From Helicobacter bilis (GTDB lineage: Bacteria; Campylobacterota; Campylobacteria; Campylobacterales; Helicobacteraceae), in contig NZ_CP019645.1 in assembly GCF_001999985.1 (NCBI RefSeq), forward strand, positions 1,736,001 to 1,800,000: a stretch of DNA of 64,000 nt, written 5' to 3'. Shown piece after piece: positions 61,201-64,000 of this stretch. Every line of letters begins with the position of its first letter. Within the stretch, counting starts at the first letter, position 1. The translations under genes were made by a program, and so were the position numbers. A model generated the notes under the pieces. That model was not told the origin of the DNA. It worked only from the letters and a program-made list of their open reading frames with translations, and did not search any database.

Positions 61201-61803
61201 TTATATACCACTTGACTTTTTCCATACTATATGCCCATTGATATTATGCTTTTCATAAATGCTTAAAACCTCTTCTAAAAATGCCACAAGCTCACTCTCA
61301 CCAGAATCTTTTGCAGATTCTAACATTTGGATAAACATCTTTTTGCCCGTTTCAGTTTGCTTTAGATTTTTCTTTAAAAAATTATGTCTACTACATAGAG
61401 TTTGCCCATTTTCTAAAACCGCTTTTCCACCTAAATCCTTTGGTTTTATATGGTCTATATGAAGCTCAACTCCTTCTTTTTTACCCATTCCACATATCAC
61501 ACATTTATAATTATCTCGCTCTAAAATTTGCTTTTTTAAAGCTTGACTAAAATCCTCTAAATCTTGCCTTAAATTGATAGAATCTGGGTCATAGTGATAA
61601 ACTCCCTTTGCAATCTTTTGCAAATAGCCTTTTTGGTGCAAACTTCTAATACCTCTATCTGGGTCTCTAAAAACTTTCCCTGTGCGTTTTTGCCATTCTT
61701 TAACAACCCAATCCACCACTTCAGGGTGTTTAATATCTCGTTTTGGATTTGCCTTAAAAAATTCCATTATTAAATCAAGTTGAGAGCCATTATTTTTCAT
61801 CAA
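61201..61803 (-). CDS. HNH-type type II restriction endonuclease
   Basis: A 200-residue nuclease. Residues 1-75 look like a winged helix-turn-helix (VVDWVVKEWQKRTGKVFR, IRSLHQKGYLQKIAKG). The HNH site is C101/C104 (YKCVICG), H115-D117-H118 (HIDHIKPKDLGG) and C137/H140/N141 (TLCSRHN). Its ATG lies inside the 3' end of the methyltransferase gene (14-base overlap), so the two are translated together. The recognition sequence cannot be read from the protein. Confidence 0.8.
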   Translation of the reverse strand: MMKNNGSQLDLIMEFFKANPKRDIKHPEVVDWVVKEWQKRTGKVFRDPDRGIRSLHQKGYLQKIAKGVYHYDPDSINLRQDLEDFSQALKKQILERDNYKCVICGMGKKEGVELHIDHIKPKDLGGKAVLENGQTLCSRHNFLKKNLKQTETGKKMFIQMLESAKDSGESELVAFLEEVLSIYEKHNINGHIVWKKSSGI

Positions 61804-62587
61804 AAATTCCCCTTTCTTTTTGGATTGTTTCTAAAAATCGTTTTTTGCTTAGTTCGCAATATTCCCTATCTAGTTCAATGCCTATAAACTGCCGATTGTT
61901 AAGATAAGATTCTATCATTGTTGTGCCACTGCCACAAAATGGATCAAACACCACATCACCTACATAAGAAAATAGCTTAATGCACCGCTTCGGCAACTCT
62001 CTAGGAAAAGGGGCTGGGTGTCCTATGCGTTTTTTAGACTCCCCGTTAAAGCTCCATAATCCATTCGTCCAAGCCATAAACTCTTCCTTGCTTATATCAC
62101 TCTCTCCTTTATACTTTTTCTTCCAAGCCCCTTTATAAAGCACAAGTATAAGCTCCACAGGTGCGATAACATAAGGAGCAGATGCACTAAGCCAACTCCC
62201 CCAAGCTGTGCGGCGTGAGATATTACCCTCATTCCAAATAATCGTGCTATGATATTTCCAGCCAATTTGCTTTGCTAAAGTGGTTAAATCCGCCCCCACG
62301 CTTTGACTTCCGCCTTTATTTTTATCAAGTGGGATATTAAGACAGAATCTTGCCCCATCTTTTGCCCAAAAATAGCAATTTTCTATCCATTTTTGAGAGA
62401 ATTCTAAATAGCTTTCATAAGAGTTAGAATCTTCATTGGAGTTGTATTCAATACCTACATTATAAGGTGGGGAAGTGATGATTAAATCAAGCGAGTTTTC
62501 TTGCAAAATCGTTTTATCAAGGCAAGTATGATTGAATAATGTTGTGTTTTTGTAGCTAAAAGATGTATTGTGTAATGGTATTGTCAT
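61790..62587 (-). CDS. Type II DNA methyltransferase, beta class (N6-A or N4-C)
   Basis: A 265-residue amino-methyltransferase protecting the host DNA. Motif IV TSPPYNVG comes first (38-45), and motif I DPFCGSGTTMIE is C-terminal, which is the beta order. GHPAPFPRELPKRCIKLFS precedes it. The TSPPY form fits N6-adenine or N4-cytosine methylation. Its ATG has no good ribosome site and overlaps the stop of the 44-codon ORF upstream, so it is likely translationally coupled to that ORF. Confidence 0.85.
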   Translation of the reverse strand: MTIPLHNTSFSYKNTTLFNHTCLDKTILQENSLDLIITSPPYNVGIEYNSNEDSNSYESYLEFSQKWIENCYFWAKDGARFCLNIPLDKNKGGSQSVGADLTTLAKQIGWKYHSTIIWNEGNISRRTAWGSWLSASAPYVIAPVELILVLYKGAWKKKYKGESDISKEEFMAWTNGLWSFNGESKKRIGHPAPFPRELPKRCIKLFSYVGDVVFDPFCGSGTTMIESYLNNRQFIGIELDREYCELSKKRFLETIQKERGIFDEK

Positions 62588-62718
62588 TGTTGAAGCCCTA
62601 TTAGGTATTTAAAAATTATTGTTTTAATAATAGTATTGAAGTGTTTTATTTGATAAAAGTCCATATCAAGCACGGAGCAAATATCCCTTTGCAAGTCTTT
62701 TTCTTGTGTGAAGTCCAT
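62584..62718 (-). CDS. Small ORF (44 residues) coupled to the methyltransferase
   Basis: Too short for usual cut-offs. ATG at 62718 with a good AGGAAAG ribosome site; product MDFTQEKDLQRDICSVLDMD... ending YLIGLQQ. Its TGA (62584-62586) overlaps the methyltransferase ATG (62585-62587). It may be a leader peptide that brings ribosomes to the methyltransferase, or the remains of a control gene. No HTH is visible. Family unknown. Confidence 0.5.
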   Translation of the reverse strand: MDFTQEKDLQRDICSVLDMDFYQIKHFNTIIKTIIFKYLIGLQQ

Positions 62719-62800
62719 AAATCTTTCCTAGCAATGTGGCAATTTTGTAAAACTACCATTGTAGCAGGTTTATAGAATCTTTTTGCTACTCACTATCCTG

Positions 62801-63982
62801 CTACACAAGATTCTTACTCAAATACCTGCTTAAATCATCGGCAAAGAGCGTTACAATGAATTTGTTTTCTACTTCTTGGGCGAGTTTTAAACACGCTTGC
62901 AAACACGCCCCTGATGAGATTCCAGCCAAGATTCCCTCCTCTCTAGCTAAGATCTTTAGCCCTTGATACGCTTCTTCATCGCTAATTTTTTGCACCAAAT
63001 CTATAAGGCTTGTATCCATAGTCTTTGGGATAAAGTTATTGCCAATGCCCTCAATATTCGCACAGCTCTCTTGTCCTCCGCCAATGACTGAACCAATAGG
63101 ATCACATAGCACAGCTTTGATTCGGCAATCCTGCTCTTTTAGGTATTTTGCTATCCCACTGAAAGAGCCGCCACTCCCAGCACCTGCCACAAAGTAATCA
63201 AAAATTGGCTTTTGCTTTTGTGCGTTGTCTTTTGCGTAATACGGGTTTGACTTTGTCTGCACGCGGTTAAAATCGTGGATTCTACGCTCACAAACTGCGT
63301 CATTTATGTTTAATAAACTCCTTGTTTGTTCGCTTGGTGCAGACGAAGTCAAACCCGTATTACGCAAAAACCACGATTTTTCCTCGCAAATACTGCCGCA
63401 CGGATTGCCACTTGACTTCTCTAGACTAGTTTCGCAAGTTTCTATATTCCCCCCAAAATCTCGTATATTAGAATCCCGCACCCCCTGCATATCCGCATAA
63501 ATCTCTTTTGCAGTAGTAAGATAATGTGCTTCAGGATTAAGCGGATTTTCAAACTGATGTAGGCTAAAAGAATGCGGAGTAGAATCTAGCAGTTCTTTAG
63601 CTTTATCAATCGCACCTTGTATGCCTAGCTCTTTTGGCGTGTTAATCACTTCTGCCCCTAAAGCTCGCATTAGAATCTGCTTTTCAATGGAAAATTTATC
63701 CGGCACGACTAAAATCGCCTTGATATTAAAATGCAAACATACAAAGGCAATGCCTAGCCCCGTGTTTCCTGCGGTTGCTTCTATCACCACAGAATCTTTA
63801 TGTAGCTTACCCTGCTTTTTTGCCTTTTGCAAAATATGCAAGGCTACGCGATCTTTCACGCCACCAGCGGGGTTGTAGGATTCAAGTTTAGCAAAAATGC
63901 GATTATTATTTGGAATGGCTATGCGTGAAAGCTCCACAAGTGGCGTATTACCGATAAGTTCAAGGCTTGAGTGAAAAAACAT
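62801..63982 (-). CDS. Cysteine synthase family protein with an in-frame repeat insert
   Basis: PLP enzyme of the O-acetylserine sulfhydrylase (CysK/CysM) family. The PLP lysine is K43 in NPAGGVKDRVA, the substrate loop is EATAGNTG (69-76), and GAGSGGSFSG (267-276) binds the PLP phosphate. The normal protein is about 300 residues; this one is 393. The surplus is residues about 168-258, wholly between two conserved segments (LTTAKEIYAD and FDYFVAGAGS). It consists of a palindromic element read in frame. Whether the enzyme still works is unknown; cystathionine beta-synthase-like activity cannot be excluded. Confidence 0.85.
   Translation of the reverse strand: MFFHSSLELIGNTPLVELSRIAIPNNNRIFAKLESYNPAGGVKDRVALHILQKAKKQGKLHKDSVVIEATAGNTGLGIAFVCLHFNIKAILVVPDKFSIEKQILMRALGAEVINTPKELGIQGAIDKAKELLDSTPHSFSLHQFENPLNPEAHYLTTAKEIYADMQGVRDSNIRDFGGNIETCETSLEKSSGNPCGSICEEKSWFLRNTGLTSSAPSEQTRSLLNINDAVCERRIHDFNRVQTKSNPYYAKDNAQKQKPIFDYFVAGAGSGGSFSGIAKYLKEQDCRIKAVLCDPIGSVIGGGQESCANIEGIGNNFIPKTMDTSLIDLVQKISDEEAYQGLKILAREEGILAGISSGACLQACLKLAQEVENKFIVTLFADDLSRYLSKNLV
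63209..63481 (-). repeat. In-frame palindromic insertion in the cysteine synthase gene
   Basis: 273 bases, a multiple of three, with no stop in the cysK frame. Arms 63232-63262 and 63337-63367 (31 bases) are inverted repeats matching at 30 of 31 positions, 74 bases apart. AAAATCGTGG (63268-63277) is inside the spacer and its complement CCACGATTTT (63370-63379) lies outside the right arm, as if the unit were circularly permuted. The folded mRNA would have a very strong stem. Confidence 0.85.
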
Positions 63983-64000
63983 TTATATCCTTTAATTTTT

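Overview
The window is AT-rich DNA from an epsilonproteobacterium, most likely an enterohepatic (non-gastric) Helicobacter. The support is a CheV-CheAY-CheW cluster next to an LpxH-like phosphatase, a cbpA-hspR heat-shock pair, a Hof-type outer-membrane protein, a Maf flagellin-glycosylation protein, a Sel1/Hcp-type protein, long G/C/T tracts at contingency genes, and CheR plus a receiver-less CheB, which H. pylori lacks. The species is inferred from gene content only. No phage, IS element, plasmid or CRISPR array was seen.

Layout. 1-7.4 kb: the 5' part of dxs, dnaE, a secreted SH3-like protein and pdxJ. 7.5-10.4 kb: cheR-cheB, then a glycosyltransferase-like gene broken at a G13 tract. 10.4-18.2 kb: clpB with a CIRCE-like operator, a Suppressor-of-fused domain protein, a maf gene swollen by in-frame repeats, and glmU. 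18.2-20.3 kb: two tandem YwqK/MORN-type genes and the remains of a third. 20.3-31.4 kb: proS, uvrA, the phosphate permease pit, a chemoreceptor with a T13 tract in its promoter, a frameshifted membrane-protein gene and kdsD. 32-37.3 kb: rplS, trmD, the Hof-like gene, pstA-pstB and a pirin. 37.5-43.5 kb: rny, a folate cyclo-ligase, rnhA, ruvB, a PHP phosphatase, a GtrA protein and a Sel1 protein. 43.5-44.7 kb: the wreck of a dynamin-like GTPase gene. 44.7-51.4 kb: an RdxA-type nitroreductase, typA, secA, hspR and cbpA. 51.6-55.1 kb: a beta-barrel-like surface protein switched off by a C14 tract, periplasmic asparaginase, a candidate structured RNA and tRNA-Ala(GGC). 55.2-60.3 kb: cheW, cheAY, cheV, the phosphatase and thiS. 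60.4-64 kb: an LprI-like protein, a type II restriction-modification pair led by a coupled 44-codon ORF, and a cysteine synthase carrying an in-frame palindromic insert.

How the genes work together. The window holds most of a chemotaxis system: receptor, CheW, CheAY, CheV, CheR and CheB. Surface variation is likely at four or more loci through homopolymer tracts. Heat-shock control is represented by HspR, CbpA, ClpB and the CIRCE-like site. Phosphate entry is represented by Pit and a partial Pst system.

The strongest leads are short repeats that insert in frame into protein-coding genes (maf and cysK), resembling the behaviour of Rickettsia palindromic elements; a heavily over-represented AGATTCT/AGAATCT heptamer; several phase-variable genes; and a candidate structured RNA at 54.55-54.77 kb.
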